Positions 20,784 to 31,738 of a DNA stretch of 64,000 bases are shown here, in pieces; positions within the stretch are counted from its first letter, which is position 1, and the number at the start of each line of letters is the position of its first letter. The DNA comes from Pseudomaricurvus alkylphenolicus (GTDB lineage: Bacteria > Pseudomonadota > Gammaproteobacteria > Pseudomonadales > Cellvibrionaceae). A model generated the notes under the pieces. It saw only the letters and a list, made by a program, of their open reading frames with translations. It did not search any database and had not been told where the DNA came from. The DNA lies in NCBI RefSeq assembly GCF_011683955.1, contig NZ_JAAQPI010000023.1, positions 1 through 64,000 of the forward strand. Reading direction: 5' to 3'. The translations under genes were made by a program, and so were the position numbers.

Positions 20784-21404
20784 TTACTTAGAGTAAAGTT
20801 CAACGATCAGGTTTTCGTTGATCTCGGCTGGCAGGTCAACACGATCCGGAACGCGCTTGAAAGTGCCTTCCTTCTTATCGGTGTTAACATCAACCCACTC
20901 TACATCAGCGCGCTGGCCGGCCATGGTCAGTGCCTGCGCAATACGCAGCTGATTCTTGGCCTTTTCACGAACCGCAACCACGTCACCGGCTTTTACCTGG
21001 TAAGAGGCGATATTAACGGTCGTTCCATTAACAGTGATGGACTTGTGGGAAACCAGCTGACGGGATTCCGCGCGAGTCGCGCCAAAGCCCATGCGGTAAA
21101 CCACGTTGTCCAGACGACACTCCAGCAGTTGCAGCAGGTTTTCACCGGTTGCACCCTTACGGCGGGCCGCTTCTTTATAGTAACCACGGAACTGCTTCTC
21201 AAGCACACCGTAGGTACGACGAACCTTTTGCTTCTCACGCAGCTGTACACCGTAGTCGGACAGACGACCGCGACGGATACCATGCATGCCAGGAGCGTTT
21301 TCGGCTTTACACTTTGACTCAAGCGGACGTGCGCCGGATTTCAGGAACAGATCGGTTCCTTCGCGACGAGACAGCTTACAAGTTGGTCCAATATAACGTG
21401 CCAT
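20784..21404 (-). CDS. rpsD: 30S ribosomal protein S4
   Basis: Primary 16S-binding protein that starts body assembly and, in E. coli, represses the alpha operon by binding its mRNA leader. The 206-residue product has the S4 RNA-binding fold near 95-160 ([21 protein letters not shown]). Only two Cys occur in the N-terminal domain, so it is the zinc-free form. It lies 25 bases upstream of rpoA. Confidence 0.97.
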   Translation of the reverse strand: MARYIGPTCKLSRREGTDLFLKSGARPLESKCKAENAPGMHGIRRGRLSDYGVQLREKQKVRRTYGVLEKQFRGYYKEAARRKGATGENLLQLLECRLDNVVYRMGFGATRAESRQLVSHKSITVNGTTVNIASYQVKAGDVVAVREKAKNQLRIAQALTMAGQRADVEWVDVNTDKKEGTFKRVPDRVDLPAEINENLIVELYSK

Positions 21405-21417
21405 TTCCTAAGCCCCC

Positions 21418-21807
21418 TTATACGCGACGTTTCTTCGGCGGACGGCAGCCGTTGTGAGGAATCGGCGTGACGTCGGTAATGTTGGTGATTTTGTAACCAA
21501 CATTGTTCAGTGCACGAACAGCTGACTCACGACCTGGTCCTGGACCCTTGACTTCTACGTCCAGATTCTTCAGACCGTAGTCCTTGGCTGCTTCGCCAGC
21601 GCGCTCTGCAGCAACCTGGGCTGCAAAGGGAGTGGACTTACGGGAACCACGGAAGCCGGAACCACCAGCGGTCGCCCAGCTCAGGGTGTTACCCTGACGA
21701 TCGGTAATAGTAACGATCGTGTTGTTAAAAGAGGCGTGGATGTGTGCAACACCATCGACAACCGTCTTTTTAACCTTCTTCTTAGTAGTTTTACTTGGCT
21801 TTGCCAT
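21418..21807 (-). CDS. rpsK: 30S ribosomal protein S11
   Basis: Small-subunit platform protein near the E-site mRNA. At 129 residues it has the conserved [19 protein letters not shown] start region and the C-terminal [18 protein letters not shown]. It is 13 bases upstream of rpsD in the alpha operon. Confidence 0.97.
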   Translation of the reverse strand: MAKPSKTTKKKVKKTVVDGVAHIHASFNNTIVTITDRQGNTLSWATAGGSGFRGSRKSTPFAAQVAAERAGEAAKDYGLKNLDVEVKGPGPGRESAVRALNNVGYKITNITDVTPIPHNGCRPPKKRRV

Positions 21808-21877
21808 AGCAACTCTTCCTAACCTTAACCTATTGAAAGTCTCTTAATCTGTTTACTGACGAATCAGTGCGGGAGAC

Positions 21878-22234
21878 TTACTTCTTGATCGGCTTGCGCG
21901 GGCCCTTACGGGTGCGAGCGTTAGTCTTGGAACGCTGTCCACGAGCAGGCAGGCTGCGACGATGACGCAGACCGCGGTAGCAGCCCAGGTCCATCAAACG
22001 CTTGATGCTCATGGAAACTTCACGTCGCAGATCACCCTCAACAGAGAGCTTGGCGACTTCGTTACGCACCTCGTCCATCTGCGCATCGGACAGATCACCA
22101 ATCTTGGTGCTCTCGGCGATGCCAGTGGCGGCACAGATTTGTTTCGCAGTAGTGCGACCGATCCCATAGACATAGGTCAGGGAGATAACGGCATGTTTGT
22201 TATCTGGTATGTTGACACCAGCAATACGGGCCAT
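21878..22234 (-). CDS. rpsM: 30S ribosomal protein S13
   Basis: Head protein that forms intersubunit bridges with L5 and reaches the P-site tRNA with its basic tail ([15 protein letters not shown]). The 118 residues begin [20 protein letters not shown] and include the helix-turn-helix [11 protein letters not shown]. It is the first gene of the alpha operon, preceded by a leader with a candidate promoter. Confidence 0.97.
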   Translation of the reverse strand: MARIAGVNIPDNKHAVISLTYVYGIGRTTAKQICAATGIAESTKIGDLSDAQMDEVRNEVAKLSVEGDLRREVSMSIKRLMDLGCYRGLRHRRSLPARGQRSKTNARTRKGPRKPIKK

Positions 22235-22314
22235 TCAGATTACTCCACGTATAACTCAAATTGCAGCGTTGACAGCGACAAAACGCCACCCCCGACACCA
22301 TAAAAAGGCGCGAA

Positions 22315-22343
22315 AGGATAGCGGTAATGCGCTCAAAAAGCAA
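22315..22343 (-). promoter_or_regulatory. candidate promoter of the alpha operon (rpsM)
   Basis: Minus-strand -35 TTGCTT (22338-22343), 17-base spacer and -10 TATCCT (22315-22320), with a GC-rich TTCGCGCC discriminator, about 80 bases before rpsM. The region to rpsM could hold the S4-binding operator, but no pseudoknot is demonstrated. Confidence 0.5.
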
Positions 22344-22464
22344 TAGCCAGGAAGTTTCCAACCTGGCGACAGTCAACGCCCCCTTCCCTTGGCCGCTTTC
22401 AACCTAAATGCGCCTTTCAATGATCTGGGCAAATCAGGTTGAAACCACAGCGACTTCAGGGGCT

Positions 22465-22493
22465 GGTGACCTGCCCAAGGAGGGCAGATCACC
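22465..22493 (-). terminator. strong hairpin after rpmJ, without U-tract
   Basis: Twelve-base arms (22465-22476 and 22482-22493) with a single G-U wobble enclose a five-base loop, nine bases beyond the rpmJ stop. No U-run follows, so it may be an mRNA-stabilising 3' end or a pause site, and intrinsic termination is less likely. It separates the spc operon from the alpha operon. Confidence 0.45.
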
Positions 22494-22501
22494 AAATCTT
22501 T

Positions 22502-22618
22502 TTAGCCTTGACGCTGCTTGTGACGAGGCTCGGCGCTGCAGATAACCCGCAGAACACCTTTGCGACGTACAACTTTACAGTTGCGGCAAATCTTCTTAAC
22601 TGAAGCACGAACTTTCAT
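22502..22618 (-). CDS. rpmJ: 50S ribosomal protein L36
   Basis: A 38-residue zinc-ribbon protein of the large subunit, [14 protein letters not shown] to the end HKQRQG. Cys11, Cys14, Cys27 and His33 are the zinc ligands, so this is the zinc-containing (C+) paralogue. It follows secY at the end of the spc operon, as in E. coli. Confidence 0.96.
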   Translation of the reverse strand: MKVRASVKKICRNCKVVRRKGVLRVICSAEPRHKQRQG

Positions 22619-22691
22619 GTTACACCTTCAAACTCTGTATTCTTTCGTTCAACCAGCTCAATTCAGCTCGGCGGCGGCGCATAATACACGA

Positions 22692-24017
22692 TTAACGCGC
22701 AGATCCATAGCCCTTGAGGTTGGCTTTCTTCATCAGCGAATCATACTGATGTGACATCAAGTGCGACTGCACCTGGGACATAAAGTCCATCACCACCACT
22801 ACCACAATCAGCAGTGACGTACCGCCCAGGTAGAAAGGCACATTCGTAGCCACTACCAGGAACTGCGGTAACAGACAGACGGCCGCAATATAGATGGCGC
22901 CAACCACCGTCAGGCGGGTCAGTACCGTATCGATATATTTGGCAGACTGCTCACCGGGGCGAATACCAGGGATATAAGCACCGGACTTTTTCAGGTTATC
23001 GGCCACTTCGTTGGGGTTAAACATCAACGCCGTATAGAAGAAGCAGAAAAACACAATCAGGGCCGCAAACAGGATAAAGTTGAGTGGCTGGCCAGGGCCA
23101 ATCGCCAGGGCCAACTCCTGCAATATCTCGCTGCCGAGACCTTCGCCTCCCTGACCGAACCACTGCGCAATAGAAGCAGGGAACAGCAGGATACTACTGG
23201 CGAAAATCGCCGGGATTACACCGGCCATGTTCACTTTCAGGGGCAGGTGGCTGCTTTGTGCGGCAAATACCTTTTTACCCTGTTGGCGCTTGGCGTAGTT
23301 CACTGTGATGCGACGCTGACCACGCTCCATACGCACCACCAGCCAGATGACGGCAATGGCCAGGAACGTAATACCCAACAACAGCAGGATATGAAGATCA
23401 CCCTGACGGGCGCTTTCAAATGCCTGGCCCACAGCACTGGGCAGACCCGCCACGATACCGGCGAAAATCAGCATCGAGATGCCGTTACCAATACCGCGCT
23501 CCGTCACTTGCTCACCCAGCCACATCATAAAGACGGCGCCGGTTACCAACGAGGTCACTGCCACAAAGTAGAAGCCAAGGCCGGTCATATACGCCTGACC
23601 GGAGAAACCCACGGCCATACCAGTGCCCTGCACCAGTGCCAGCAACACCGTCAAGTAACGGGTGTACTGGTTGATTTTGCGGCGACCGGCGTCACCTTCT
23701 TTCTTCAGCTGCTCCAATGAAGGCGTAACCGCCGACATCAGCTGCATGATAATCGAGGCCGAAATATAGGGCATGATGCCCAAGGCCAGGATACTCATGC
23801 GCTCGAGTGCGCCACCCGAAAACATGTTAAACAGACCCAGAATGGTGCCCTGGTTCTGATTAAACAATGTTGCCAAACGCTCCGGATCAATGCCCGGTAC
23901 AGGAATGTGCGTTCCTATACGGTAGACAACAATGGCCAGAAATAGAAAACGAAGGCGAGCCCACAGCTCGCCTAATCCTTTTTGGTTCCCTAATGGCAGA
24001 TTTCCAGGGGTTGCCAT
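22692..24017 (-). CDS. secY: protein translocase channel subunit SecY
   Basis: Pore-forming subunit of the SecYEG inner-membrane channel. The 441 residues hold ten membrane helices, with the plug-containing first third ([27 protein letters not shown]) and the C-terminal cytoplasmic loop [23 protein letters not shown], the region that contacts SecA and the ribosome. It is a normal-length housekeeping SecY and is the channel that any SecA, including the paralogue in this window, could engage. Confidence 0.97.
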   Translation of the reverse strand: MATPGNLPLGNQKGLGELWARLRFLFLAIVVYRIGTHIPVPGIDPERLATLFNQNQGTILGLFNMFSGGALERMSILALGIMPYISASIIMQLMSAVTPSLEQLKKEGDAGRRKINQYTRYLTVLLALVQGTGMAVGFSGQAYMTGLGFYFVAVTSLVTGAVFMMWLGEQVTERGIGNGISMLIFAGIVAGLPSAVGQAFESARQGDLHILLLLGITFLAIAVIWLVVRMERGQRRITVNYAKRQQGKKVFAAQSSHLPLKVNMAGVIPAIFASSILLFPASIAQWFGQGGEGLGSEILQELALAIGPGQPLNFILFAALIVFFCFFYTALMFNPNEVADNLKKSGAYIPGIRPGEQSAKYIDTVLTRLTVVGAIYIAAVCLLPQFLVVATNVPFYLGGTSLLIVVVVVMDFMSQVQSHLMSHQYDSLMKKANLKGYGSAR

Positions 24018-24110
24018 AAAAAAGTCTCTAAATAGTTAGTCGTTAGTCAGTAGCCGAAAGCTGCGGTCGTCCAGCCAGCAGCGGACAACCGCGACTAGTA
24101 ACTCGACCGC

Positions 24111-24545
24111 TTATTCTTCGACTTTGCCGCCAGCTGCTTCAATGGCAGCCTTGGCGCCCTTGGTCACAGCCAGACCTTTTACGGTCACGGCTTTGGTCAG
24201 TTCACCGGACAGGAAAATCTTAGCACGCTTCATGTTGATATTGATAATATCAGCCTGCTTCAGAGCTTCCAGATCGATCACTTCTGCATCGATGTTGTTC
24301 AGTTCTGCCAAACGAACCTCGGCAGTCACGCGACCAATACGGGAAGTAAAACCGTACTTGGGCAGACGCTTCTGCAAAGGCATCTGACCGCCTTCGAAAC
24401 CGGGCTTGACGCTGCCGCCGGAGCGGGACTTCAGACCCTTGTGACCGCGACCGGCAGTTTTACCAACACCGCTACCAATACCGCGACCAACGCGCTTCTT
24501 GTCTTGAGTGCGGCCAGGTGCAGGACTCAGAGTATTCAGACGCAT
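24111..24545 (-). CDS. rplO: 50S ribosomal protein L15
   Basis: Late-assembling large-subunit protein, 144 residues, with the Gly/Lys-rich N-terminal extension ([21 protein letters not shown]) and the globular fold after residue 60. It lies in the spc operon between rpmD (one base away) and secY. Confidence 0.97.
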   Translation of the reverse strand: MRLNTLSPAPGRTQDKKRVGRGIGSGVGKTAGRGHKGLKSRSGGSVKPGFEGGQMPLQKRLPKYGFTSRIGRVTAEVRLAELNNIDAEVIDLEALKQADIININMKRAKIFLSGELTKAVTVKGLAVTKGAKAAIEAAGGKVEE

Positions 24546-24546
24546 C

Positions 24547-24732
24547 TTACTCTCCCTCTACCTTAACCAGATAGTTAACTTTGTTAATCATGCCACGAGT
24601 TGAAGGAGTATCTTCTACTTCAACAGTGTGACCGATGCGGCGCAGGCCCAGACCCGCGACGCAAGCTTGATGATTTTTCAAGCGACCGCTTGTGCTTTTC
24701 AGCAGGGTCACTTTAACGGTTTTCTTAGCCAT
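24547..24732 (-). CDS. rpmD: 50S ribosomal protein L30
   Basis: Small large-subunit protein, 61 residues from the start [13 protein letters not shown]; the four-residue upstream extension to an earlier ATG is unlikely. The [21 protein letters not shown] core is typical of bacterial L30. One base separates it from rplO. Confidence 0.96.
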   Translation of the reverse strand: MAKKTVKVTLLKSTSGRLKNHQACVAGLGLRRIGHTVEVEDTPSTRGMINKVNYLVKVEGE

Positions 24733-24780
24733 GGTGCTATCCAACTGTATATGTTTTGGGCTGAGCTGCCAGCAGCTCTA

Positions 24781-25290
24781 TTAACCCAGGATATCCTCAA
24801 CGCTTTTACCACGCTTGGCTGCCACGGATTCCGGGGAAGCCATTTCCTTCAGTGCCTGGAAGGTCGCACGAACCACGTTAATAGGGTTGGTGGAACCGTA
24901 GCACTTGGCCAGAACGTTCTGAACGCCGGCCATTTCGAATACAGAGCGCATTGCACCACCGGCAATAACACCAGTACCCTGGGAAGCGGGCTGCATGTAA
25001 ACCTTGGAGCCACTGTGACGACCGGTGGTTGGGTACTGAATGGTGTCACCGTTCAGTTCAACGTCGATCATATTGCGACGAGCGGATTCCATTGCCTTTT
25101 GGATAGCAGCTGGTACTTCGCGTGCCTTACCGCGACCGAAACCAACCTTACCGTTACCATCACCAACAACAGTCAGTGCAGTAAAGGTAAAGATACGGCC
25201 ACCTTTAACGGTCTTGGCAACGCGGTTAACTTGAACCAGCTTCTCCTGGAAGCCTTCGTCGTTACGTTCTTCTTTCTTGTTAAAAGCCAT
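24781..25290 (-). CDS. rpsE: 30S ribosomal protein S5
   Basis: Small-subunit protein at the mRNA entry tunnel with S3 and S4, important for decoding fidelity. The 169 residues carry the S5 double-stranded RNA-binding signature [20 protein letters not shown] and the second domain ([13 protein letters not shown]). Spectinomycin-resistance positions lie in the family's N-terminal loop (KGGRIF), which looks wild type here. Confidence 0.97.
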   Translation of the reverse strand: MAFNKKEERNDEGFQEKLVQVNRVAKTVKGGRIFTFTALTVVGDGNGKVGFGRGKAREVPAAIQKAMESARRNMIDVELNGDTIQYPTTGRHSGSKVYMQPASQGTGVIAGGAMRSVFEMAGVQNVLAKCYGSTNPINVVRATFQALKEMASPESVAAKRGKSVEDILG

Positions 25291-25300
25291 ATCTCAACCT

Positions 25301-25648
25301 TTAGAATTCCAAACCAGCTTCGCGAGCAGCGTCAGCCAGAGCCTGAACACGACCGTGGTACTTGAAACCACTACGATCGAAAGCCACTTCGGAGACACCG
25401 GCGGCCTTGGCGCGCTCAGCAATCAGCTTACCAACAGCAGCGGCAGCTTCTTTGTTGCCGGTCTTACCGTCACGCAGTTCTTTATCCAGAGTAGAGGCGC
25501 TAGCCACTACTTTGGAGTCGGCAGCGATGATCTGTGCATAGATGTGGCGAGGAGTGCGATTGACGCACAGGCGAGTTACGCCCAGCTCACTCATCTTGGC
25601 ACGAGCACGACGCGCACGACGCAAACGAGATTGTTTTTTTACGTTCAT
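25301..25648 (-). CDS. rplR: 50S ribosomal protein L18
   Basis: 5S rRNA-binding protein that forms the central protuberance with L5 and L25. The 115 residues show the basic N-terminus ([15 protein letters not shown]) and the typical ending [26 protein letters not shown] in two blocks. It is ten bases upstream of rpsE. Confidence 0.97.
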   Translation of the reverse strand: MNVKKQSRLRRARRARAKMSELGVTRLCVNRTPRHIYAQIIAADSKVVASASTLDKELRDGKTGNKEAAAAVGKLIAERAKAAGVSEVAFDRSGFKYHGRVQALADAAREAGLEF

Positions 25649-25662
25649 GACCTATGCCCTAC

Positions 25663-26196
25663 TTACTTCTTCTTAGCTTCTTTACGACGTACGTATTCGT
25701 CAGCGTAGCGAACACCCTTGCCCTTATAAGGCTCTGGTGGACGGAATGCGCGGATCTCCGCGGCTACCTGACCGAGCAGCTGCTTATCAGCGCTCTTCAG
25801 TACGATCTCGGTCTGACTAGGGGTCTCAGCTTTTACGCCTTCAGGAAGGTCATAAATAACCGGGTGGGAGAAACCCAGAGTCAGGTCTACAGATTTGCCC
25901 GCAGCTTTAGCACGATAACCAACACCGTTGAGGACCAGCTTCTTCTCAAAACCCTGAGAAGCGCCGACAACCATGTTGTTTACCAGAGCACGCGTGGTGC
26001 CTGCCAATGCGCGAGACTGCTTGGCGCCATCACGAGCAGAGACGTTCAGAACATTGTCGTTCTGAGCAACTTCTACACTGCTGTGGATGGTATGGGCCAA
26101 TGTACCATTGCTGCCTTTAACTGTGATTTCCTGACCGCTCAGGGTTACAGTTACACCAGCTGGCACTTCAACCGGACTATTTGCAACTCGTGACAT
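25663..26196 (-). CDS. rplF: 50S ribosomal protein L6
   Basis: Large-subunit protein near the sarcin-ricin loop and factor-binding site. It has 177 residues in two homologous L6 domains, with the conserved C-terminal [20 protein letters not shown]. It lies between rpsH and rplR in the spc operon. Confidence 0.97.
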   Translation of the reverse strand: MSRVANSPVEVPAGVTVTLSGQEITVKGSNGTLAHTIHSSVEVAQNDNVLNVSARDGAKQSRALAGTTRALVNNMVVGASQGFEKKLVLNGVGYRAKAAGKSVDLTLGFSHPVIYDLPEGVKAETPSQTEIVLKSADKQLLGQVAAEIRAFRPPEPYKGKGVRYADEYVRRKEAKKK

Positions 26197-26269
26197 AACG
26201 AATTCCCGTTAAAACAACGTTGTTAATAATGCATAACCCAAATTGGCCGCACGAGGCGGCCAATTCGAA

Positions 26270-26662
26270 TTAGAAAACGGTGCAGAGAACCTCACCACCA
26301 ACGCCAGCGGCGCGAGCGGCACGGTCAGTCATAACACCTTTACTGGTGGAAACGATGGCGATACCCAGACCACCACGTACAGATGGCAAGCCATCTTTAC
26401 CAGCATAGTTACGCAGGCCTGGACGGCTTACGCGGTCAAGCTCGGCGATTACCGGCTTGCCCTCAAAGTACTTGAGCTCAATGGTCAGCTGAGGCTGAGC
26501 ATCTTCGCTCACGCTGTAGCCCGCTACGTAACCTTCTTCGAGAAGAACTTTCGCAACGTTAACTTTCAGCTTGGAAGAAGGCATGGTTGCATCAACCTTA
26601 CCAACCATCTGAGCGTTGCGGATGCGGGTCAGCATATCTGCCAACGGATCTTGCATACTCAT
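26270..26662 (-). CDS. rpsH: 30S ribosomal protein S8
   Basis: Primary 16S rRNA binder (helix 21) and, in E. coli, translational repressor of the spc operon. The 130 residues begin [18 protein letters not shown] and include the RNA-binding ending [20 protein letters not shown]. Confidence 0.97.
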   Translation of the reverse strand: MSMQDPLADMLTRIRNAQMVGKVDATMPSSKLKVNVAKVLLEEGYVAGYSVSEDAQPQLTIELKYFEGKPVIAELDRVSRPGLRNYAGKDGLPSVRGGLGIAIVSTSKGVMTDRAARAAGVGGEVLCTVF

Positions 26663-26684
26663 AAGATTCTGCTCCTAAAAAAGC

Positions 26685-26990
26685 TTACCAGCTGGCCTTA
26701 ACCAGACCAGGGACATCACCGCGCATAGCCGCTTCACGCAGCTTGTTACGGCAGAGGCCGAACTTGCGGTAAACCGCGTGAGGACGACCGGTGATGCGAC
26801 AACGACGCTGCTGACGAACAGGGCTGGCGTCACGAGGCAGCTTCTGCAGCTTGACCTGAGCTTCCCACACTTCGTCTTCGGAAGATTCGGGGTTGGCAAT
26901 GATCGCCTTCAGCGCTTCACGCTTGGCGGCGAACTTTGCAACTGCATTTGCACGCTTTGCTTCACGTGCAATCATAGATTTCTTAGCCAT
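26685..26990 (-). CDS. rpsN: 30S ribosomal protein S14, zinc-independent
   Basis: Small-subunit head protein. At 101 residues without CxxC pairs it is the long, zinc-free form, in contrast to the zinc-binding L36 of the same region. The [20 protein letters not shown] signature is intact. Confidence 0.97.
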   Translation of the reverse strand: MAKKSMIAREAKRANAVAKFAAKREALKAIIANPESSEDEVWEAQVKLQKLPRDASPVRQQRRCRITGRPHAVYRKFGLCRNKLREAAMRGDVPGLVKASW

Positions 26991-27001
26991 GATCCGTTTC
27001 C

Positions 27002-27541
27002 TCAGCCTTTGAACGGGAAGTTGAACGCTTTCAGCAGCGCCAGGCCTTCCTCGTTGTTGCGAGCAGTTGTCGTGATGCAGATGTCCAGTCCACGCAGCTT
27101 GTCTACTTTGTCGTAGTCAATCTCGGGGAAGATGATCTGCTCGGTTACACCCATAGAGAAGTTACCGCGCCCGTCAAACTGCTTGGGGCTGATGCCGCGG
27201 AAGTCGCGGACACGTGGGATGGCGATGCTGATCAGACGCTCCAGGAACTCGTACATGCGATCAGAGCGCAGAGTTACCTTGGCACCGATCGGCCAACCTT
27301 CACGTACTTTAAAACCCGCAATGGATTTGCGAGCCTTGGTGACGACAGCCTTCTGGCCGGTGATTTTTTCCAGATCACCAACGGCGCTTTCCAGCACCTT
27401 CTTGTCACCGATTGCCTCACCGACACCCATGTTCAGGGTGATTTTGGTGATTTTTGGCACTTCCATAACGTTCTCCAGCTTCAGCTCTTCTTTCAGCTGA
27501 GCACGGAGTTCGCCTTGGTAAAGTTCTTTCAACTTAGCCAT
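27002..27541 (-). CDS. rplE: 50S ribosomal protein L5
   Basis: Binds 5S rRNA and bridges to S13. The 179 residues contain the L5 signature ([18 protein letters not shown]) and the P-site loop region ([20 protein letters not shown]). It is 11 bases upstream of rpsN. Confidence 0.97.
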   Translation of the reverse strand: MAKLKELYQGELRAQLKEELKLENVMEVPKITKITLNMGVGEAIGDKKVLESAVGDLEKITGQKAVVTKARKSIAGFKVREGWPIGAKVTLRSDRMYEFLERLISIAIPRVRDFRGISPKQFDGRGNFSMGVTEQIIFPEIDYDKVDKLRGLDICITTTARNNEEGLALLKAFNFPFKG

Positions 27542-27609
27542 TTCTAATTACCGTCTGCTTTTACCGTTAAACACTGCGTAATTATTAGCTTTTGGGACAG
27601 CTAATTACG

Positions 27610-27927
27610 TTACGCGTCTACGGCTTCGCCGTTGGATTTGAAAACTCGCACTTTGGTGCCGTCTTCCAGGATCTTGAAACCAACACGATCAGCTTTGCCA
27701 GTTGCACTGTTGAAAATAGCAACATTGGAAACCTGAATCGGAGCTTCTTTCTCCACGATTCCGCCGGCCACACCCAATTGCGGGTTTGGTTTTTGGTGTT
27801 TTTTGATCATGTGAACACCAGACACGAGTAAGCGATCGTCAGCAAGCACACTAACTACCTTACCGCGCTTGCCCTTATCGCGACCTGCGATCACAATCAC
27901 TTCGTCATCACGTTTGATCTTACGCAT
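27610..27927 (-). CDS. rplX: 50S ribosomal protein L24
   Basis: Assembly-initiator protein of the large subunit with an N-terminal KOW motif ([19 protein letters not shown]). It has 105 residues, the usual length. Confidence 0.96.
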   Translation of the reverse strand: MRKIKRDDEVIVIAGRDKGKRGKVVSVLADDRLLVSGVHMIKKHQKPNPQLGVAGGIVEKEAPIQVSNVAIFNSATGKADRVGFKILEDGTKVRVFKSNGEAVDA

Positions 27928-27967
27928 AACCTGTCCTCAACTCTCTACTGGTTACAAAAGCTCTGGC

Positions 27968-28336
27968 TTACAGAACTTCTGGCGCCAGAGAGATGATCTT
28001 CATAAATTTCTCGCCACGCAGTTCACGAGTAACAGGGCCGAAGATACGTGTACCGACAGGAGCGTCCTGTTGGTTCAGCAGTACGGCTGCGTTATCGTCG
28101 AACTTGATCAGAGATCCGTCCTGGCGACGCACACCTTTTTTAGTGCGTACAACCACGGCCTTCATGACCTGACCTTTTTTCACTTTACCGCGAGGGATGG
28201 CTTCCTTAACGGTCACCTTAATAATGTCGCCTACGGCAGCGTAACGACGATGCGAACCGCCGAGCACCTTAATGCACATAACGCGGCGGGCACCACTGTT
28301 GTCTGCCACATCCAAGTAGGATTGCGCTTGAATCAT
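27968..28336 (-). CDS. rplN: 50S ribosomal protein L14
   Basis: Large-subunit protein of intersubunit bridges and the docking site of the silencing factor RsfS. The 122 residues begin [20 protein letters not shown] and contain the L14 signature. Confidence 0.97.
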   Translation of the reverse strand: MIQAQSYLDVADNSGARRVMCIKVLGGSHRRYAAVGDIIKVTVKEAIPRGKVKKGQVMKAVVVRTKKGVRRQDGSLIKFDDNAAVLLNQQDAPVGTRIFGPVTRELRGEKFMKIISLAPEVL

Positions 28337-28372
28337 CGTCCGTCTCCGAAACTCTCAGCACACCAATGAGAT

Positions 28373-28633
28373 TTAGATCTCAGTGGCACGCTCTTCAATT
28401 TTAACCAAGGTCCAAGACTTAGACTTTGACAGCGGACGTGATTCCTCGATGGTTACCACATCACCTGCCTTACACTCATTCTTTTCATCATGAGCTTTCA
28501 GCTTGGATGATTTACTGACGTACTTACCATAAATCGGGTGCTTAACACGGCGCTCGATCAGGACAGTGATGGTTTTGTCCATCTTGTCACTCACGACCTT
28601 ACCGGTCATCTGACGTACTAACTTGTCTGCCAT
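28373..28633 (-). CDS. rpsQ: 30S ribosomal protein S17
   Basis: Primary 16S-binding OB-fold protein, 86 residues, with the signature [20 protein letters not shown]. It is two bases from rpmC; together with rplP and rpsC it ends the S10 operon in the E. coli arrangement. Confidence 0.96.
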   Translation of the reverse strand: MADKLVRQMTGKVVSDKMDKTITVLIERRVKHPIYGKYVSKSSKLKAHDEKNECKAGDVVTIEESRPLSKSKSWTLVKIEERATEI

Positions 28634-28635
28634 TG

Positions 28636-28827
28636 TTACTCACCTGCCTTTTGATTCAGCACTGTTTTAATACGAGCAATATCGCGACGAGTCTGCTTGA
28701 GCAGGTGGGTCTGATTCAACTGGCCAGTAGAAGCCTGCATGCGCAGCTTGAACTGTTCTTCCAGCTGCTTCAGCAACTCAGCATTCAGCTCTTCAACAGA
28801 TTTTTCGCGGAGTTCTTGAGCCTTCAT
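28636..28827 (-). CDS. rpmC: 50S ribosomal protein L29
   Basis: Two-helix protein at the polypeptide tunnel exit, next to L23, where trigger factor and SRP dock. The ATG at 28827 overlaps the rplP stop (TGATG), giving 63 residues starting [14 protein letters not shown]; a GTG one codon earlier is less likely. Confidence 0.95.
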   Translation of the reverse strand: MKAQELREKSVEELNAELLKQLEEQFKLRMQASTGQLNQTHLLKQTRRDIARIKTVLNQKAGE

Positions 28828-29240
28828 CACATCACCGAACGTTTCACGAAAGTTGTACTTAATGGTAACTTGGCAGCGGCCAGTGCGAATGCTTCGCGGG
28901 CCAGCTCTTCAGAGACACCTTCCATCTCGTACAGAACCTTGCCTGGCTGAATCTGGGCTACCCAGTATTCAACGTTACCCTTACCTTTACCCTGACGAAC
29001 TTCCAGAGGCTTACTGGTGATTGGCTTGTCCGGAAACACACGAATCCAGATTTTACCACCACGCTTAATGTGACGAGTCATCGCACGACGAGCCGCTTCG
29101 ATCTGACGGGCAGTGATGCGACCACGGGCATTTGCTTTTAAGCCAAATTCGCCAAAGCTAACCTTGGAGCCACGATGGGCCAGACCGCGGTTACGGCCTT
29201 TTTGTTGCTTGCGAAACTTTGTACGCTTCGGTTGCAGCAT
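28827..29240 (-). CDS. rplP: 50S ribosomal protein L16
   Basis: Large-subunit protein that helps position A-site tRNA. The 137 residues begin [19 protein letters not shown], and the RIRVFPDKP-like segment ([18 protein letters not shown]) holds the conserved loop with the hydroxylatable Arg in the following region. It is translationally coupled to rpmC. Confidence 0.97.
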   Translation of the reverse strand: MLQPKRTKFRKQQKGRNRGLAHRGSKVSFGEFGLKANARGRITARQIEAARRAMTRHIKRGGKIWIRVFPDKPITSKPLEVRQGKGKGNVEYWVAQIQPGKVLYEMEGVSEELAREAFALAAAKLPLSTTFVKRSVM

Positions 29241-29252
29241 TTTGCGTACCCC

Positions 29253-29930
29253 TTACTTTGAGCCTTTTTTCTTCTTGGGCTTTTCTTCAACAGCGTCGAT
29301 GCCGCCAATTACTTCGCCTTTGAAAATCCAAACTTTCACGCCGATGATGCCGTAGGTGGTGAGACCTTCAGCGGTGGCGTAATCGATGTCGGCACGCAAA
29401 GTGTGCAGAGGCACACGGCCTTCACGGTACCATTCGGTGCGCGCAATTTCCGCGCCACCCAGACGACCACTTACCTGGATTTTGATTCCTTCTGCGCCCT
29501 GACGCATAGCGTTCTGTACCGCGCGCTTCATGGCACGACGGAACATAACACGACGCTCAAGCTGTTGAGCAACGCTTTGCGCTACCAGAGCTGCATCCAG
29601 ATCAGGCTTGCGGATTTCTTCGATGTTGATGTGGACGGGTACGCCCATCTGCTTGCTGACAGCAGCACGCAGTTTTTCCACATCTTCACCTTTTTTACCA
29701 ATCACGATGCCGGGACGGGCAGTGTGAATGGTAACGCGTGCGGTGTTGGCCGGACGCTCAATTTCTACACGACTGACTGACGCGTGCGCCAGCTGCTTTT
29801 CAATGTACTCACGTACTTTCAGGTCGGTGTAGAGCTTGTCTGCGTATTCATCACTACCGGCATACCAGGTAGAGGTATGCTTTTTGACGATGCCCAGACG
29901 AATACCTGTCGGATGTACTTTCTGACCCAT
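29253..29930 (-). CDS. rpsC: 30S ribosomal protein S3
   Basis: mRNA entry-channel protein. The 225 residues hold a type II KH domain with the loop GKKG (near residue 80) and the S3 C-terminal domain with the [20 protein letters not shown] signature. A Lys-rich tail follows ([11 protein letters not shown]). Confidence 0.97.
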   Translation of the reverse strand: MGQKVHPTGIRLGIVKKHTSTWYAGSDEYADKLYTDLKVREYIEKQLAHASVSRVEIERPANTARVTIHTARPGIVIGKKGEDVEKLRAAVSKQMGVPVHINIEEIRKPDLDAALVAQSVAQQLERRVMFRRAMKRAVQNAMRQGAEGIKIQVSGRLGGAEIARTEWYREGRVPLHTLRADIDYATAEGLTTYGIIGVKVWIFKGEVIGGIDAVEEKPKKKKGSK

Positions 29931-29942
29931 AACGTCTGTCTC

Positions 29943-30275
29943 TTACTGATCGGCTACTTTAACGGTGATGTGACAAGTGCGCTTGAGGATGCGATCGGCG
30001 CGTCCTTTTGCACGTGGTCTGATACGCTTCATCGTCAGACCCTCATCTACGAAGATGGTTGACACAGTCAACTCATCTACATCAGCGCCTTCATTGTGCT
30101 CGGCGTTTGCAATTGCAGACTCCAGCACCTTCTTAACAATCGCTGCACCTTTCTTCGGGCTGAAAGCCAAGATGTCCAGAGCCTCTTCAACGTGTTTACC
30201 ACGAATCTGATCGGCTACCAGACGCGCTTTTTGCGCCGACAGTTGAGCACCGCGTAATTTTGCTGATACTTCCAT
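29943..30275 (-). CDS. rplV: 50S ribosomal protein L22
   Basis: Large-subunit protein whose long beta-hairpin lines the exit tunnel. The hairpin segment ([17 protein letters not shown]) is complete, without the Met-Lys-Arg deletion found in macrolide-resistant mutants. It has 110 residues. Confidence 0.97.
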   Translation of the reverse strand: MEVSAKLRGAQLSAQKARLVADQIRGKHVEEALDILAFSPKKGAAIVKKVLESAIANAEHNEGADVDELTVSTIFVDEGLTMKRIRPRAKGRADRILKRTCHITVKVADQ

Positions 30276-30286
30276 CGTTAGACCTC

Positions 30287-30565
30287 TTAGCGCTTCTTGG
30301 CTTTCTTGTCTGCAATGTGACCGCGATAGGTACGGGTTGCAGCAAATTCGCCCAGTTTATGTCCAACCATCTCTTCGTTAACCAAGACGGGAACATGTTG
30401 ACGACCGTTGTGCACAGCGATAGTCAAGCCGACCATTTCAGGCATGATCATGGAGCGGCGAGACCAAGTCTTGATAGGACGACGGTCATTTTTTTCGATC
30501 GCTGTTTCGACCTTCTTAATCAAATGAAGATCGATGAAGGGACCTTTTTTCAGTGAACGTGGCAC
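30287..30565 (-). CDS. rpsS: 30S ribosomal protein S19
   Basis: Head protein that pairs with S13. The 92 residues start [18 protein letters not shown] and carry the signature [16 protein letters not shown]. It is 11 bases upstream of rplV. Confidence 0.97.
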   Translation of the reverse strand: MPRSLKKGPFIDLHLIKKVETAIEKNDRRPIKTWSRRSMIMPEMVGLTIAVHNGRQHVPVLVNEEMVGHKLGEFAATRTYRGHIADKKAKKR

Positions 30566-30600
30566 TGCACTTTCCTCTTCAGCTAGTGTTAGCCAGTCGC

Positions 30601-31428
30601 TTACTTCTTACCGCGACGGCGTACAATCATCTTATCGGTGCGCTTGTTCTTGCGAGTCTTAGCACCCTTGGTAGGAGTACCCCATGGAGAAACGGGATGA
30701 CGGCCACCAGAGGTACGACCTTCACCACCACCATGCGGGTGATCTACCGGGTTCATAGCAACACCGCGAACAGTTGGGCGCACACCGCGCCAACGAGATG
30801 CACCAGCCTTACCCAGAGAACGCAGGCTGTGCTCACTGTTGGACACTTCGCCCAGAGTTGCACGACACTCACTGAGTACTTTACGCATTTCGCCAGAACG
30901 CAGACGCAGGGTTGCGTACTGACCTTCACGCGCCACCAATTGAGCGGAAGTACCGGCGGAACGTGCGATTTGAGCACCCTTGCCAGGCTTCAGTTCAATG
31001 CAGTGAATCACACTACCCACAGGGATGTTGCGGATCGGCAGAGTGTTACCGGGCTTGATGGCCGCGGAATCACCAGACTCGATCATGTCACCAGCTTTAA
31101 CGCCTTTAGGGGCGATAATGTAGCGACGCTCACCGTCGAGGTAGCAAACCAGAGCGATGTTAGCGCTGCGGTTTGGATCGTATTCCAGACGCTCAACCTT
31201 TGCAGGAATGCCGTCCTTGTTACGCTTGAAGTCGATTACACGATAGTGCTGCTTGTGACCACCACCGATGTGACGGGTGGTGATACGACCGTTGTTGTTA
31301 CGGCCACCGCTCTTGCTCTTCTTTTCCAGAAGAGGAGCGTAAGGAGCACCTTTGTGCAGGTCCGGATTGACAACACTTACAACGAAGCGGCGACCCGGAG
31401 ATGTTGGTTTACGTTTTACAATAGCCAT
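30601..31428 (-). CDS. rplB: 50S ribosomal protein L2
   Basis: One of the core proteins near the peptidyl transferase centre and subunit bridge B7b. The 275 residues include the [19 protein letters not shown] loop with the conserved His and the basic C-terminal tail. Confidence 0.97.
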   Translation of the reverse strand: MAIVKRKPTSPGRRFVVSVVNPDLHKGAPYAPLLEKKSKSGGRNNNGRITTRHIGGGHKQHYRVIDFKRNKDGIPAKVERLEYDPNRSANIALVCYLDGERRYIIAPKGVKAGDMIESGDSAAIKPGNTLPIRNIPVGSVIHCIELKPGKGAQIARSAGTSAQLVAREGQYATLRLRSGEMRKVLSECRATLGEVSNSEHSLRSLGKAGASRWRGVRPTVRGVAMNPVDHPHGGGEGRTSGGRHPVSPWGTPTKGAKTRKNKRTDKMIVRRRGKK

Positions 31429-31441
31429 CGCAACGATCCCC

Positions 31442-31738
31442 TTATTCCGCTACCGTGAAGTCAATTTCTTGACCTTCGGCCAGACGAACGTAGGCTTTTT
31501 TCCAGTCACTGCGCTTGCCCATACCATGACGGGTGCGCTTGGTTTTACCCTTGACCAGCAGAGTACGTACGTCTTCCACTTTAACGTCGAACAGTTTTTC
31601 AACTGCCGCTTTAACTTCCTGCTTGGCCGCATCGCGAACCACTTTGAAAACAACCTGGTTGCTGGCATCACCAGCAATAGCGGCTTTTTCAGAAATCACA
31701 GGACCTAACAACACTTTGTACAGGCGTTCTTGACTCAT
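31442..31738 (-). CDS. rplW: 50S ribosomal protein L23
   Basis: Tunnel-exit protein, docking site for trigger factor, SRP and SecYEG. It has 98 residues with the [20 protein letters not shown] loop typical of L23. It overlaps the end of rplD by four bases. Confidence 0.97.
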   Translation of the reverse strand: MSQERLYKVLLGPVISEKAAIAGDASNQVVFKVVRDAAKQEVKAAVEKLFDVKVEDVRTLLVKGKTKRTRHGMGKRSDWKKAYVRLAEGQEIDFTVAE